From positions 818,098 through 882,097 of the forward strand of contig LT629764.1 of assembly GCA_900105225.1 (NCBI GenBank): a stretch of 64,000 bases of DNA, given 5' to 3'. The stretch is from Paenibacillaceae bacterium GAS479 (GTDB lineage: Bacteria > Bacillota > Bacilli > Paenibacillales > Paenibacillaceae). The position numbers were made by a program, and so were the translations under genes. The notes beneath the pieces were generated by a model. It was not told where the DNA came from and did no database searches. It saw nothing but the letters and a program-made list of their open reading frames with translations. This document shows, piece by piece, positions 7,425 through 16,170 of this stretch (positions within the stretch are counted from its first letter, which is position 1; the number at the start of each line of letters is the position of its first letter).

Positions 7425-8447
7425 CTATTTGATCGCATTTCTTATGATCCTGTTCCAGGAACGCAGCATTCGCATGCGACTTTGATCGTTTTGAATGAGA
7501 GCCTCAAATTTCTCATACGATTTGGACAAATCCCACTCCAAGCGATTGTTAAAGTATTTGCTGGCCATGCCATAAAACAAGTGGGGATAAAGCAAATCCG
7601 CATAAATAACTCTGCATTCTTCTAGTTTAAGGGGATGAGTCCCATGATAAGCACGCAGCATAGATGTTGCTTTGAGAATGCTCCAGCCTTTTTTCTTCAT
7701 GATTTTATTAAATATTTTGCGGATATCTCTTGCAGGAAGATCAATGGTCAGTGAATCCAAGTCAATGACGTGGTAGCCTCTGCGCGCCTTGATCAAGTTT
7801 CCAGCCGCAAAATCCTGATGACATAAATTCCGATTTATCGATACTTTGTTTACCCAATTTAGATACGCTTTACCTTGGATGATTCCCAAAGCCTCTTTAC
7901 CTTGAGCTATAAAACGATCGACATGTTTCAAATAGAGCTTTGAAAAGTCGTTGTCATTCAATTTCGCTACCGCTTTGTACAACTCAAGATTGTCCAGATG
8001 GCTCTGGTATGAGCTTTCCCAGCGGCCGAGATGACTACGTTCTCTTGTATCAGACTTGGATTGAAACCCTTGGGAAGCTTTATGAAATCGGCCCATCTCT
8101 CGCATAATCAAATTCATTTCCCTGCGCGTATAACTCTTTGGCGATGTACCTGAAACCGCGTCAGAAAGAACATAACTGCTGCCACTGGCATCGTCGGCAA
8201 AGTCTGCACCTGAGCGCGTAGCTACAATTTTCGGAATCCTAGCACCGTTTTTTTGCAGATGTTTAATCGCTTGTAAGAGGAAGAGCAGACGATCTTTGTC
8301 AGCCGGAGATTTTTTTAAAATCTTCGTCCCTGAGGACGTTTCAATACTCCAGGCCGCTTTTTTACCTTTGTCATTAATCACTTGGATATCTTTAACACTG
8401 AGAGGGTACTTGGACAGAATAGCTTTAACATTGGACTCGTTCTCCAT
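7425..8447 (-). CDS. CotS-family spore coat protein, kinase-like
   Basis: 340 residues with the aminoglycoside-phosphotransferase-like fold of the CotS/CotI/YutH family: CHQDFAAGNLI (209-219) matches the catalytic loop and IDLDSL (228-233) the metal-binding Asp motif. A Lys-containing N-lobe (TKILKKS, 41-47) is present. CotS-family proteins belong to the spore coat, where related kinases are thought to modify coat glycans or proteins. It starts two bases after the glycosyltransferase stop, so it is the last gene of a four-gene unit and is probably translated by coupling. Confidence 0.88.
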   Translation of the reverse strand: MENESNVKAILSKYPLSVKDIQVINDKGKKAAWSIETSSGTKILKKSPADKDRLLFLLQAIKHLQKNGARIPKIVATRSGADFADDASGSSYVLSDAVSGTSPKSYTRREMNLIMREMGRFHKASQGFQSKSDTRERSHLGRWESSYQSHLDNLELYKAVAKLNDNDFSKLYLKHVDRFIAQGKEALGIIQGKAYLNWVNKVSINRNLCHQDFAAGNLIKARRGYHVIDLDSLTIDLPARDIRKIFNKIMKKKGWSILKATSMLRAYHGTHPLKLEECRVIYADLLYPHLFYGMASKYFNNRLEWDLSKSYEKFEALIQNDQSRMRMLRSWNRIIRNAIK

Positions 8448-8448
8448 A

Positions 8449-9723
8449 TTATTTACCAGCCCTTAGCTTTCGCGTCGATGTTTGCTGCTTCGGCTTCTGC
8501 TTCGGCTTCTGCTTGCCCGTTTGAGATGTCCCTTTGCGCTCTCCTCTTTTAGCTGGTTTACGCAATACGCCCATCTTTGTCGGTTCACTATTATAAGCTT
8601 CCATGTAAACTTTATTGAATCGATTGGCCACATGAGTAAAGGTGAAGGCAGTGTCTACCAGTTCCCTTCCTTGGCGCGCCATGTTTGCAGCATCCTCTTT
8701 ATCAGTCAGCATAATATCAATAGCGCTTGCGAACGATTCCGGCTTATTATATTCCTTTACAATATATCCATTGACTCCGTGCGAGATGACCTCGTTATTG
8801 CCGCCGCGATCTGTCGTAATAACTGGTGTTCCGGCGGCCATCGCTTCGTAAAGCACACGCGCCAGCGGCTCCTGCCATTGCGAGCTGCATACAAACACAT
8901 CGCCCATCAAGAAATAATTTTGAATCTCATCCGAGGGGACATATTTGGTGAAAATCACCTTATCGCCATAAGGCTTAGCGAGCTGTTTTAAAATCCGTCC
9001 ATAGTTATCTACTGCATCGTCGCTGAACCACCTTCCTCCGACGATAACTAAAACCGCATTGGGATGTTTCTTTAAAACCGAGTCCATCGCTTGGATGAGC
9101 AGATGCGGGCCTTTTTTGACGCTGAGGCGACCGACAAATAAAATGACTTTTTTATTTTTTAGATTATATTTGGTACGCAGCTCTTTGCGTATCTCCTTGC
9201 CTTTATCTGTCCAACGCGGATGAAAAGTAGAGGGATCAAAGCCTGAATAAACCGCCTTGACTTTATTTCCGGAACCGGCGACCCGATCGGTCACCGTCTT
9301 TTTGATAAATTCGCTGACCGTCGTAATTTTGGTAGCATAATTCACACATAGCTCCGCATCTGCATCGGATAGTTTGTGGGTGGCAAACATCTCGTTATGC
9401 AGGCTGACAACAAAGCGACTGGAAGGACTAGCGGCCTTTAGCTTAATCAAGTTTTTAGGGCGGTTGTACACATGTACGACATCATACTTATGCTGTTTGA
9501 GCGATTCAGCAACTTTCGTGATGTATCTATCCCGTGGATAGCGGTAATAAGTTACACCCTGAATGACTTCATAATTGGGCAGCTTCTCATCGGTAATGGA
9601 GTACACGGTTACCTGATGTTTCCTCGACAGGATTGGCAGGATACCGTCAATCATGATTTGAATCGCTCCGCCTTTGACTGCAGGGCTAGGAAGCTTTTCG
9701 GTGCAAACGAATGCCAGCTTCAT
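8449..9723 (-). CDS. CotSA-like GT4 glycosyltransferase
   Basis: 424 residues with the GT-B fold of family 4: N-terminal TEKLPSPAVKGGAIQ acceptor loop, SLHNEMF, the NKKVILFVGRLSVKKGPHLLIQAM hinge and EPLARVLYEAMAAGTPVITTDRGGNNEV (E-x7-E nucleotide-sugar motif). Last 30 residues are basic and low complexity with KQKPKQKPKQ, which may anchor it to an acidic coat polymer. AGGAGG lies upstream of the start. In Bacillus a similar enzyme (CotSA/YtcC type) is encoded with CotS or with YtcAB and is a coat protein; the same arrangement here suggests spore-surface polysaccharide synthesis. Confidence 0.88.
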   Translation of the reverse strand: MKLAFVCTEKLPSPAVKGGAIQIMIDGILPILSRKHQVTVYSITDEKLPNYEVIQGVTYYRYPRDRYITKVAESLKQHKYDVVHVYNRPKNLIKLKAASPSSRFVVSLHNEMFATHKLSDADAELCVNYATKITTVSEFIKKTVTDRVAGSGNKVKAVYSGFDPSTFHPRWTDKGKEIRKELRTKYNLKNKKVILFVGRLSVKKGPHLLIQAMDSVLKKHPNAVLVIVGGRWFSDDAVDNYGRILKQLAKPYGDKVIFTKYVPSDEIQNYFLMGDVFVCSSQWQEPLARVLYEAMAAGTPVITTDRGGNNEVISHGVNGYIVKEYNKPESFASAIDIMLTDKEDAANMARQGRELVDTAFTFTHVANRFNKVYMEAYNSEPTKMGVLRKPAKRGERKGTSQTGKQKPKQKPKQQTSTRKLRAGK

Positions 9724-9746
9724 TTTTCTATGTGCCTCCTCCTAGG

Positions 9747-10691
9747 TCAACTGTACAGCTTCATGAGATCGTACATTTCCAGAGGCAGTCCTTTATCAAG
9801 CGTCACTTCCGGTTTGTAACCGAGCAGCCGACTCGCTTTGGAAATATCCGCCCATGTATGCTTAGGTTCACCATGCGTTGTCCCGGTATAGATGACTTTA
9901 GCCTTGCGTCCGATCAGCGTCTCCAGCCTACTAATGATCTCGTTCACAGAAGAGCGCTCGGCACCTCCGATATTGATCGTTTCTCCAATTAAACCTGGTC
10001 GCAGGCCGGCAGCAACCGTTCCTTGAATACAGTCTTGAATAAAGGTAAAATCTCTAGTTTGCGTGCCATCCCCGTAAACGTAAATGGGCTCGTCGGCAAG
10101 CATGCGGCGAATGAAAAGGTGAAAAGCCATATCCGATCGCTGCCTTGGACCGTATACCGTAAAAAAACGGAGAACGACTGTTGGCACGCCATCGTTGACC
10201 CGATAAACACGGCATAACTGCTCGCCGGTCTGTTTCGTTATACCGTACGGCGATAGCGGCGTCAGCTCTGCCTCTTCGGGTACTTGGCCTATTTTTTCGC
10301 CGTACACAGATGAAGTTGAAGCAAAAATTAGTTTCTGGACTCCTGTGCCGCGACAAGCTTTAAGGATTTGCTGGGTCGCCAAAATATTGCTGCTAACGTA
10401 TTCGGAGAATGAGCTGCCAAAGCTTGATCTGACGCCTGGAATACCCGCCAAATGGTAGATCATATCGACATCTGCGAGTTCTTTTGTCCAATCCAGCTGC
10501 AGCATATTTTCCTTGATGAGGGTGAAACGGGGATGATGCAGGAAAGAAATCATATTTCGTGTTCCAATTGTCTGAAGCTCCTCACGGAGAAATCCATCAA
10601 CACCAATAACCTCATGCTCGGTTTCATTCAAAAAATATTCGCACAGATGCGAAGCAATAAAACCTGCCACTCCGGTAATGAGAATCTTCAA
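9747..10691 (-). CDS. NAD-dependent nucleotide-sugar epimerase (YtcB-like)
   Basis: 314 residues, extended SDR family. NAD-binding GVAGFIASH is at 7-15, and the catalytic Ser/Tyr/Lys set is visible in FASTSSVYGE and SPYGITK. YVYGDGTQTRDFTFIQDC is a standard UDP-sugar epimerase segment. Start overlaps the stop of the dehydrogenase by four bases (ATGA), showing translational coupling. With that enzyme upstream, a UDP-glucuronate or UDP-glucose 4-epimerase is the likely activity; the product would feed the glycosyltransferase that follows 23 bases later. Confidence 0.88.
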   Translation of the reverse strand: MKILITGVAGFIASHLCEYFLNETEHEVIGVDGFLREELQTIGTRNMISFLHHPRFTLIKENMLQLDWTKELADVDMIYHLAGIPGVRSSFGSSFSEYVSSNILATQQILKACRGTGVQKLIFASTSSVYGEKIGQVPEEAELTPLSPYGITKQTGEQLCRVYRVNDGVPTVVLRFFTVYGPRQRSDMAFHLFIRRMLADEPIYVYGDGTQTRDFTFIQDCIQGTVAAGLRPGLIGETINIGGAERSSVNEIISRLETLIGRKAKVIYTGTTHGEPKHTWADISKASRLLGYKPEVTLDKGLPLEMYDLMKLYS

Positions 10692-11968
10692 GAGCGCCCG
10701 ACTCCCACATAGCGCAGTCCGGCGGCCTCTAGCAGAGTTGAATCAAGCAAGTTTCGCCCATCCAGCACAACATTGCCCTTCATCTGCTCGCTCACAGATG
10801 CCCAATCGGCATGAATCAGCTCATCCCAGCCTGTCGCCAGCACGAGCGCATCAGCCCCTACGATTGCCTCATAAGGATGCTGTGACCATGAAACGCCACG
10901 AATTGGAGGTGAAACAAGCGGGTCATAAGCTTTCACTTTCCAACCTTGACGCACAAGCTTTTTCATAAAAGCAATCGCCTGCGAAAATCGGGTATCATCG
11001 GTATTTTCCTTAAAGGTCGCGCCCCAAACGGCAATTGTCGGCTGATCGTTTCCATCCAATGCCTGTTTCAGCTTATGCAAATAAACATCCAGTTGTGTTC
11101 GGTTAATGGTACGTGCTGCATGCAGCATTTTGAGCTTAACTCCCTTTGTGCCAGCAACATAGCTGAGCGCGTTAATATCTTTGGGCAAGCAAGATCCGCC
11201 GTAGCCCAAGCCTGCTTGCAGAAATCGCGGCCCAATTCGCTGATCAAGACCAACCCCTTTGGCAACCGTTGTCACGTCTGCGCCGAAAGCTTCACATAAA
11301 CGGGCTATCTCGTTGATGAACGATATTTTGATAGCGAGGAAAGCATTGGATACGTACTTGATCATCTCAGCGTCAATCCGGTCCGTGAGGACGTATTCGG
11401 ACTCAATCGACCTGTACATCTCCTTCACAACTCTCGATGCCTGCTCACTTTTTGCGCCAATAACGATACGGTCCGGGTGGATTGAATCCTTCAGCGCTGT
11501 ACCTTCTCGAAGAAACTCCGGATTGGAGACGACATCAACCCATTGCTCCGGTACTCCAGCTTCATGTAACCGACTCTCGATCCAGTCTGATTGGCCTGGA
11601 GGTACAGTGCTCTTAACAATGACGATCGTATGCGACCTGATTGAAGCCGCCAAGTCTGCTACGACACTGTCCAGATAGGACATATCGGCGCTGCCATCCT
11701 TTCTCGGAGGCGTTCCAACTGCAATCATGACGATCGGACAAGCAGCCATATGAGCGCGAACCTCTGTATCGAAAAATAATGTTCCGTTTTGTATTCCACG
11801 TGCCACGAGCTCTTCTAACCCCGGTTCATAGATTGGAATCTCACCTTTATTTAGTCTAGCAATTTTATTGGCAATCCGATCCGTGCAATAGACAATATGC
11901 CCAAGTTCCGCCAAGACAGCAGCAGTGGTAATCCCTACATAACCAGCACCAACGATACAAATGTTCAT
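10688..11968 (-). CDS. UDP-glucose/nucleotide-sugar 6-dehydrogenase (YtcA-like)
   Basis: 426 residues from ATG 11968, chosen because AGGAGG lies ten bases upstream and the Rossmann motif GAGYVGITTA then starts at the N-terminus; a longer frame exists but lacks such a site. The catalytic cysteine lies in GYGGSCLPKD, and NPEFLREG and AVWGATFKENTDD are family hallmarks. It oxidises UDP-glucose-type sugars to the uronate with two NAD+. First gene of the operon ugd-epimerase-glycosyltransferase-CotS, comparable to ytcABC of Bacillus subtilis, which is expressed late in sporulation in the mother cell. Confidence 0.9.
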   Translation of the reverse strand: MNICIVGAGYVGITTAAVLAELGHIVYCTDRIANKIARLNKGEIPIYEPGLEELVARGIQNGTLFFDTEVRAHMAACPIVMIAVGTPPRKDGSADMSYLDSVVADLAASIRSHTIVIVKSTVPPGQSDWIESRLHEAGVPEQWVDVVSNPEFLREGTALKDSIHPDRIVIGAKSEQASRVVKEMYRSIESEYVLTDRIDAEMIKYVSNAFLAIKISFINEIARLCEAFGADVTTVAKGVGLDQRIGPRFLQAGLGYGGSCLPKDINALSYVAGTKGVKLKMLHAARTINRTQLDVYLHKLKQALDGNDQPTIAVWGATFKENTDDTRFSQAIAFMKKLVRQGWKVKAYDPLVSPPIRGVSWSQHPYEAIVGADALVLATGWDELIHADWASVSEQMKGNVVLDGRNLLDSTLLEAAGLRYVGVGRS

Positions 11969-12071
11969 CCCGAAAGCTCCTCCTATTACAACCTTCGTAT
12001 ACATTATTCTAGCTGCTGTTTCATAGTCGCGGCGGTTGTCTTGAGGGGAGAATAACCTATTAGGGGATCTT

Positions 12072-12245
12072 TCATTTTGACGTCATGGCTTCAATAATCT
12101 GGAACCGGGCTTGTTTATCTAGCTTCCCTCCCCCTCTCTTCTTGGATTTGAGAAAACTCCATTCTTCCTCCATTCGTAATCGAACGGCTTCTTACTTCGT
12201 CTCTTTTTTGTATCGATTAAATTGCTCTCCCTTCTTTGGTGGCAT
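12072..12245 (-). pseudogene. Remnant of an IS3-family OrfA
   Basis: Translating minus from ATG 12245 gives MPPKKGEQFNRYKKETK, a stop, and then EAVRLRMEEEWSF in the same frame, the usual opening of IS3-type OrfA proteins. The frame then drifts and ends at 12072, with no OrfB. The upstream GTTGACTGGAGGGGAT resembles an IS end. It flanks the GC-rich ABC/DJ-1 block and may mark how that block arrived. Confidence 0.65.
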
Positions 12246-12252
12246 AATAAAA

Positions 12253-12320
12253 TCCCCTCCAGTCAACAGTGATAGATTCATGATTTCATGAACTCTTTTT
12301 TCACTGTTGACCGGAGGGGA
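12253..12320. repeat. 20-bp inverted repeat with a nested palindrome
   Basis: TCCCCTCCAGTCAACAGTGA (12253-12272) is repeated inverted at 12301-12320 with one mismatch. The 28-base spacer itself contains TTCATGATTTCATGAA. The arms look like two IS3-type ends facing each other. Read on the minus strand after the DJ-1 gene, the hairpin is followed by GGGGATTTTATT and could also terminate transcription. Confidence 0.75.
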
Positions 12321-12325
12321 TGATA

Positions 12326-13189
12326 TCAATCTGATAATGGTGACACAGTGCGAAGCGCATGTTCGAGTGTGGCGTAAAAGTCTCGCGCGAGGCCGGTGAG
12401 TTCCGGTCCGGCCTCATCTGGCGTCCCGGCTCCGAACGGTGGTTGCGGTGCGTACTCCGCTCCCAGTTCGAGGAACCGGGCGTACTCGTCGCCGCGGAGC
12501 CTGGCCACCAGCCGCAGGGCGAGGTCCATGCCCGCTGTGACCCCGGCCGCCGTCATGAGGTCCCCGTCGATGACGACACGCTCATCTACGGCCTCGGCTC
12601 CAAAACCGGCCAGTAGATGGTGCATCGACCAGTGAGTGGTCGCGCGCCGTCCGTCAAGCAGTCCGGCCGCACCGAGGACGATGGCGCCGGTGCACACGCT
12701 CGTGACGATGCTCGCCCCGGCAGCGATGCGGCGAATCGCTGCCATGGCGGCCTCATCGGCGAGGAGGATAGGGGTGTCCCCTCCTGGCACGAGCAGCACG
12801 GTCGGGGATGTCGGGGCGTCCTCCAGCGTGGTCGTAGGGATCAACTGCAGCCCCCCGGCGCTGGTCACCGGCTCGCCCGGGGCGCCGGTCGTTGCTAAGT
12901 GCACCGTCGCCCCCAGCATGGAGGCGAGGAAGTAGTGCGGGCCGATCACGTCGAGTGTGTCGAAACCCGGGTGCAGGACGATGACGATATCCTCGTTCGC
13001 GGTGAACGTCACCCCCGGCAGTGCTGCAAGAGACTCATGCGCCGCGACGGAGCGGTCCCATGCCGCTCGCGCCGCCGGATCGTCGGGACGTCCCACCAGT
13101 TGATCGTGGGTCGCGGAATGCTGAGCGGGTTTGGTGTTCTCTGATGCGGTCATGGTCCCTGATGCGGTCACGTTCTCTGATGCGGTCAT
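12326..13189 (-). CDS. DJ-1/PfpI family protein, isonitrile-hydratase-like
   Basis: About 287 residues. The core matches the InhA-like branch of the DJ-1/PfpI superfamily: DIVIVLHPGFDTLDVIGP, VLLVPGG, then the nucleophile elbow SVCTGAIVLGAAGLLDGRRATTHW with the reactive Cys. Isonitrile hydratase converts isonitriles to N-formamides; other members act on different substrates or as sensors, so the activity is a prediction. The N-terminus carries a low-complexity TASEN-type repeat and the start is uncertain: ATG 13189 used here, with TTG 13249 overlapping the ATPase gene as the alternative. Base and codon use are strongly GC-rich, like actinobacterial genes and unlike the flanks. Last gene of a four-gene operon with an ABC importer. 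Confidence 0.75.
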   Translation of the reverse strand: MTASENVTASGTMTASENTKPAQHSATHDQLVGRPDDPAARAAWDRSVAAHESLAALPGVTFTANEDIVIVLHPGFDTLDVIGPHYFLASMLGATVHLATTGAPGEPVTSAGGLQLIPTTTLEDAPTSPTVLLVPGGDTPILLADEAAMAAIRRIAAGASIVTSVCTGAIVLGAAGLLDGRRATTHWSMHHLLAGFGAEAVDERVVIDGDLMTAAGVTAGMDLALRLVARLRGDEYARFLELGAEYAPQPPFGAGTPDEAGPELTGLARDFYATLEHALRTVSPLSD

Positions 13190-13195
13190 GTTCTC
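13140..13195 (-). repeat. 18-bp tandem repeat in the DJ-1 gene 5' end
   Basis: Three copies of a unit close to TCTGATGCGGTCATGTTC (plus strand) encode MTASEN, VTASGT and MTASEN. In-frame ATGs in the copies mean copy number could shift the translation start. Confidence 0.75.
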
Positions 13196-13241
13196 TGCGT
13201 TTCGTTGGCTTAGGTGAGTTGCAGGTTTAATAATTAGTTTT

Positions 13242-14051
13242 TTAACCAAGAAAATTCATCTCCGTTTCGTGGGCATAGGCGAGCTGCAGGCGCCCGGTGA
13301 GTGGATTGGTAATACCCTGAGCGCGGATCCCGAAGACGTCACGCAGCAGCTCCGGGGTCAGGATGTCGCCGGGCGTTCCCGACCCGACCACCTCACCAGC
13401 TGAAATGACCACGAGGCGGTCGCAGTACGCCGCGGCCAGATTGAGATCATGGAGGGTCACTAGGGTCGTCACCCCTAGCGTGTGGACGAGCGCCATCATC
13501 TCGAGCTGGTGGCGGATGTCCAGGTGGTTCGTCGGTTCGTCGAGCACGAGAATGCGAGGCTCCTGCGCGAGGGCGCGCGCCAGCTGGACCCGCTGACGCT
13601 CTCCGCCCGACAGCGTACTCATGTCACGATCGGCGAGATCGGTGACGCCGGCCCGACCCATCGCTCGTTCGATCGCGAGGACGTCCTCCGGTTTGTCGGA
13701 TCCGAGGAGGCGGCCATGCGCGATACGCCCCGTGGCGACGCACTCCGTCACGGTCAGCTCGAGATCGCTCGGCCCGTCCTGGACAACGGCCGCCGTCACA
13801 CGGGCCGCCTCCCGCGGGCGGGATTGCCAGACGTCGCGATCCGCTGCCGTCACGCGCCCGAAGGTGGGTCGGAGCATCCGGTAGACGGCGCGCAGCACGG
13901 TCGATTTTCCGCTGCCGTTGGGGCCAATAAGTCCGACGACGTCTCCGTCGGCGGACAGCGAGATTCCCTTGACGATCGTGCGCCCAGCAATCTCGACCGT
14001 GACGTCGTCGACGTGGAGTACTGCAGCATCCTTACCGCCCGGCGTCCTCAT
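13242..14051 (-). CDS. ABC importer ATPase, iron-siderophore type
   Basis: 269 residues. Walker A GPNGSGKST, signature LSGGERQRVQLARAL, Walker B RILVLDEPTNHLD and the switch His in TLHDLNLAAAYCDR are all intact. The FecE/BtuD subfamily energises uptake of siderophores, haem or cobalamin-like corrinoids. It overlaps the permease stop by four bases and its own end overlaps a possible start of the DJ-1 gene, so the operon is tightly coupled. GC-rich codon use like its neighbours indicates transfer from a high-GC organism. Confidence 0.92.
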   Translation of the reverse strand: MRTPGGKDAAVLHVDDVTVEIAGRTIVKGISLSADGDVVGLIGPNGSGKSTVLRAVYRMLRPTFGRVTAADRDVWQSRPREAARVTAAVVQDGPSDLELTVTECVATGRIAHGRLLGSDKPEDVLAIERAMGRAGVTDLADRDMSTLSGGERQRVQLARALAQEPRILVLDEPTNHLDIRHQLEMMALVHTLGVTTLVTLHDLNLAAAYCDRLVVISAGEVVGSGTPGDILTPELLRDVFGIRAQGITNPLTGRLQLAYAHETEMNFLG

Positions 14052-15115
14052 GCCTCTCCTTTACTGGATCGCCTCAGCATCCAGAGGAAGAAAGGCGCAC
14101 CGATGGCTGCTGTGAGCAGCCCGACCGGCAGTTCAGACGGAGCGATGATCAGACGTGCGACGATGTCGACGACGACGAGCAGCAGCCCTCCAGCTAAGGC
14201 CGATATGGGCAAGACCCACCTGTGATCTGAGCCGACGAACATCCGAACGGCGTGCGGAACCACGAGCCCGACGAAGCCGATCGCGCCGCTCACCGCGACG
14301 ACGACTCCGACGAGAAGCGACGTAATCACGAACATTACGAGGCGGAAACGCCCGACATCGACGCCGAGACTCGCAGCGGTCTCATCGCCGATAAGAAGTG
14401 CGTTGAGGATCCGGGCCAACAGGACGAGCACCACAGTGGCGACAACGAGGATAACAGCAGGTATGCCGAGGTCGCCCCAGTCCGCGGCGGCGAGGCTGCC
14501 GGAAAGCCAGGAAAGTACCTGGCTCACGCCTTGGCCGGGCGCGCTCGCACGCAAGACGAGGTAGCTGGTGACGGAACTGAGCAGGTATGACATCGCGACG
14601 CCTGCAAGAATCAACCGTCCCGGCGTGACGCGACCTCGACGTTGCGCGAGCGCGAACACGATCAGGGTCGTTGCTAGCGCGCCGACGAAGGCCGTCACCG
14701 GGACGGAAACGGCGGTCAGAACGCCCAGGCCCAGTGTGAGAGTCGCGACCGCCGCGACGGACGCACCGGAGGAGATCCCGAACACGAAAGGATCGGCGAG
14801 TGGATTGCGCACCACCGCCTGAAGCACCGCGCCGGAGACGGCGAGGGAGGCCCCGACGACGAGCCCGAGCAGAGCACGCGGCAGCCTGAACTCCCAGATG
14901 ATGCGCGCCTCCACATCCGTCACCGCGGTGGAGACGTTCTGCGGGGGGATGTGGTCGGCGATCACCGACAGAACCCGGTGCGGAGCGATCGGGACCGATC
15001 CGACGGATACGGAGAGCACCACGGCTGCGACGCATGCGATCATCAGAACGGCGGTGATGGACCGTCGGCGACCGGTGCGACTCGTAGGCGGCACCATGGT
15101 CAACACGGCGGTCAT
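14048..15115 (-). CDS. FecCD-family ABC importer permease
   Basis: 355 residues with about ten hydrophobic segments and the FecCD hallmarks: RLPRALLGLVVGASLAVSGAVLQAVVRNPLADP near the N-terminus and GAIGFVGLVVPHAVRMFVGSDHRWVLP before the last helices. A single homodimeric permease fits the operon, which has only one permease gene. Overlaps the binding-protein stop by four bases. Sequence style and GC content look actinobacterial. A substrate more specific than ferric siderophore, haem or corrinoid cannot be read from the sequence; the importers annotated in actinobacteria for coenzyme F420-0 are an alternative relative. Confidence 0.9.
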   Translation of the reverse strand: MTAVLTMVPPTSRTGRRRSITAVLMIACVAAVVLSVSVGSVPIAPHRVLSVIADHIPPQNVSTAVTDVEARIIWEFRLPRALLGLVVGASLAVSGAVLQAVVRNPLADPFVFGISSGASVAAVATLTLGLGVLTAVSVPVTAFVGALATTLIVFALAQRRGRVTPGRLILAGVAMSYLLSSVTSYLVLRASAPGQGVSQVLSWLSGSLAAADWGDLGIPAVILVVATVVLVLLARILNALLIGDETAASLGVDVGRFRLVMFVITSLLVGVVVAVSGAIGFVGLVVPHAVRMFVGSDHRWVLPISALAGGLLLVVVDIVARLIIAPSELPVGLLTAAIGAPFFLWMLRRSSKGEA

Positions 15116-16170
15116 GACGCAGGTACCGCGAGATTCAGGTCAGGATGAATGCCGTTCGCGATTTCAGTCAGGCCTCTCATCACGGAGATCGACGCGTCGA
15201 TATCGGCGACGGGGATCTCAACGAGCCTGCCATCCTTCACAGCAGGCAGCTCGGGGAAATTCGTCGTGATATAGTCGCTAAGGGTAGCGAATTCCTGACC
15301 CTTGAAGGTACCGACGAGGATCACGTCGGCGTCGGATGCCGCAAATTCCTCCTTGCTCAAGTAGACCGAGCCCGCCGGAAACACGCTGTTTCCGCCAGCT
15401 GTTGTGATCGCATCGTCGTAAATGCCGCCGGTGAGCACGATCAGCGGTCCTTCGCCGCCGTTGTAGAACGCGACCCGTTGCGTGGGCAGGCCCTTCACGG
15501 CGTCGACGACTGCCTGCCGCTCGGCAGCCATCCGGGCGATGAACTCCTCCGCCCGATCCGAGACGCCGAAGATCGTACCGAAGTCCCGCAAGGTTTGGTA
15601 TGGCGTCTCGATCGTCATTTTGAGAGCATCCGAGCTGCACATGTTCGCCCCGTAGACCTGGACGCCACCCTTTTCGATCTGCTCTACCGAGGCGTAGCCC
15701 TGCGAGACATCGAAGGCGTAGCCCTCCAGTGACTGGCCGACCACGAGGTCGGGGGATTTGCTCAACAGAACCTCCTTCGAGGGCCAGCTCATCGAGGTGC
15801 CAATCACGGGGAGTGCCCCGGCAGCTTCGGCCACACTGTTGGGGAAGGACGCGTAGTTACCCGCGACAGCGGTAATGCGATCCTCGAGTCCAAGGGCGAG
15901 CATCATCTCGGTCGGCGCCTGCCACAGGCTCACCACACGCTTCGGTGCCGAGTCGAACGTCAGAGTGCGCCCACAGTTCTCAACCGACACCGGATACGCC
16001 GATCCCGCCGACGTAAGGGATGTGGTCGAGCCGGGGGGGCTGGCGGTATTTGAAGCGCTATTTGCAGGAACGCTTGTCTCCGGAGCGGAACCACCAGACG
16101 AGCCGCATCCGGATAAAGCGATGACGGCGATGAAAGCTAGAATAAGCTGATTGGACTTGAATCTGACCAT
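15112..16170 (-). CDS. Substrate-binding lipoprotein, iron-siderophore/corrinoid type
   Basis: 352 residues from ATG 16170 with GGAGG nine bases upstream. The N-terminus is a lipoprotein signal (MVRFKSNQLILAFIAVIALSGC, lipobox LSGC), followed by a Ser/Thr/Pro linker and a class III binding fold: TLTFDSAPKRVVSL, LALGLEDRITAVAG, SPDLVVGQSLEG. The body is strongly GC-rich, whereas the first 30 or so codons and the upstream region match the AT-richer host, so the gene looks like a host lipoprotein signal joined to a transferred body. First gene of the importer operon. Confidence 0.88.
   Translation of the reverse strand: MVRFKSNQLILAFIAVIALSGCGSSGGSAPETSVPANSASNTASPPGSTTSLTSAGSAYPVSVENCGRTLTFDSAPKRVVSLWQAPTEMMLALGLEDRITAVAGNYASFPNSVAEAAGALPVIGTSMSWPSKEVLLSKSPDLVVGQSLEGYAFDVSQGYASVEQIEKGGVQVYGANMCSSDALKMTIETPYQTLRDFGTIFGVSDRAEEFIARMAAERQAVVDAVKGLPTQRVAFYNGGEGPLIVLTGGIYDDAITTAGGNSVFPAGSVYLSKEEFAASDADVILVGTFKGQEFATLSDYITTNFPELPAVKDGRLVEIPVADIDASISVMRGLTEIANGIHPDLNLAVPAS

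Noticed and set aside
12636-15732. Long plus-strand frames across the GC-rich block
   Set aside because: High GC lengthens antisense frames by chance; the minus-strand genes have all the domain motifs.
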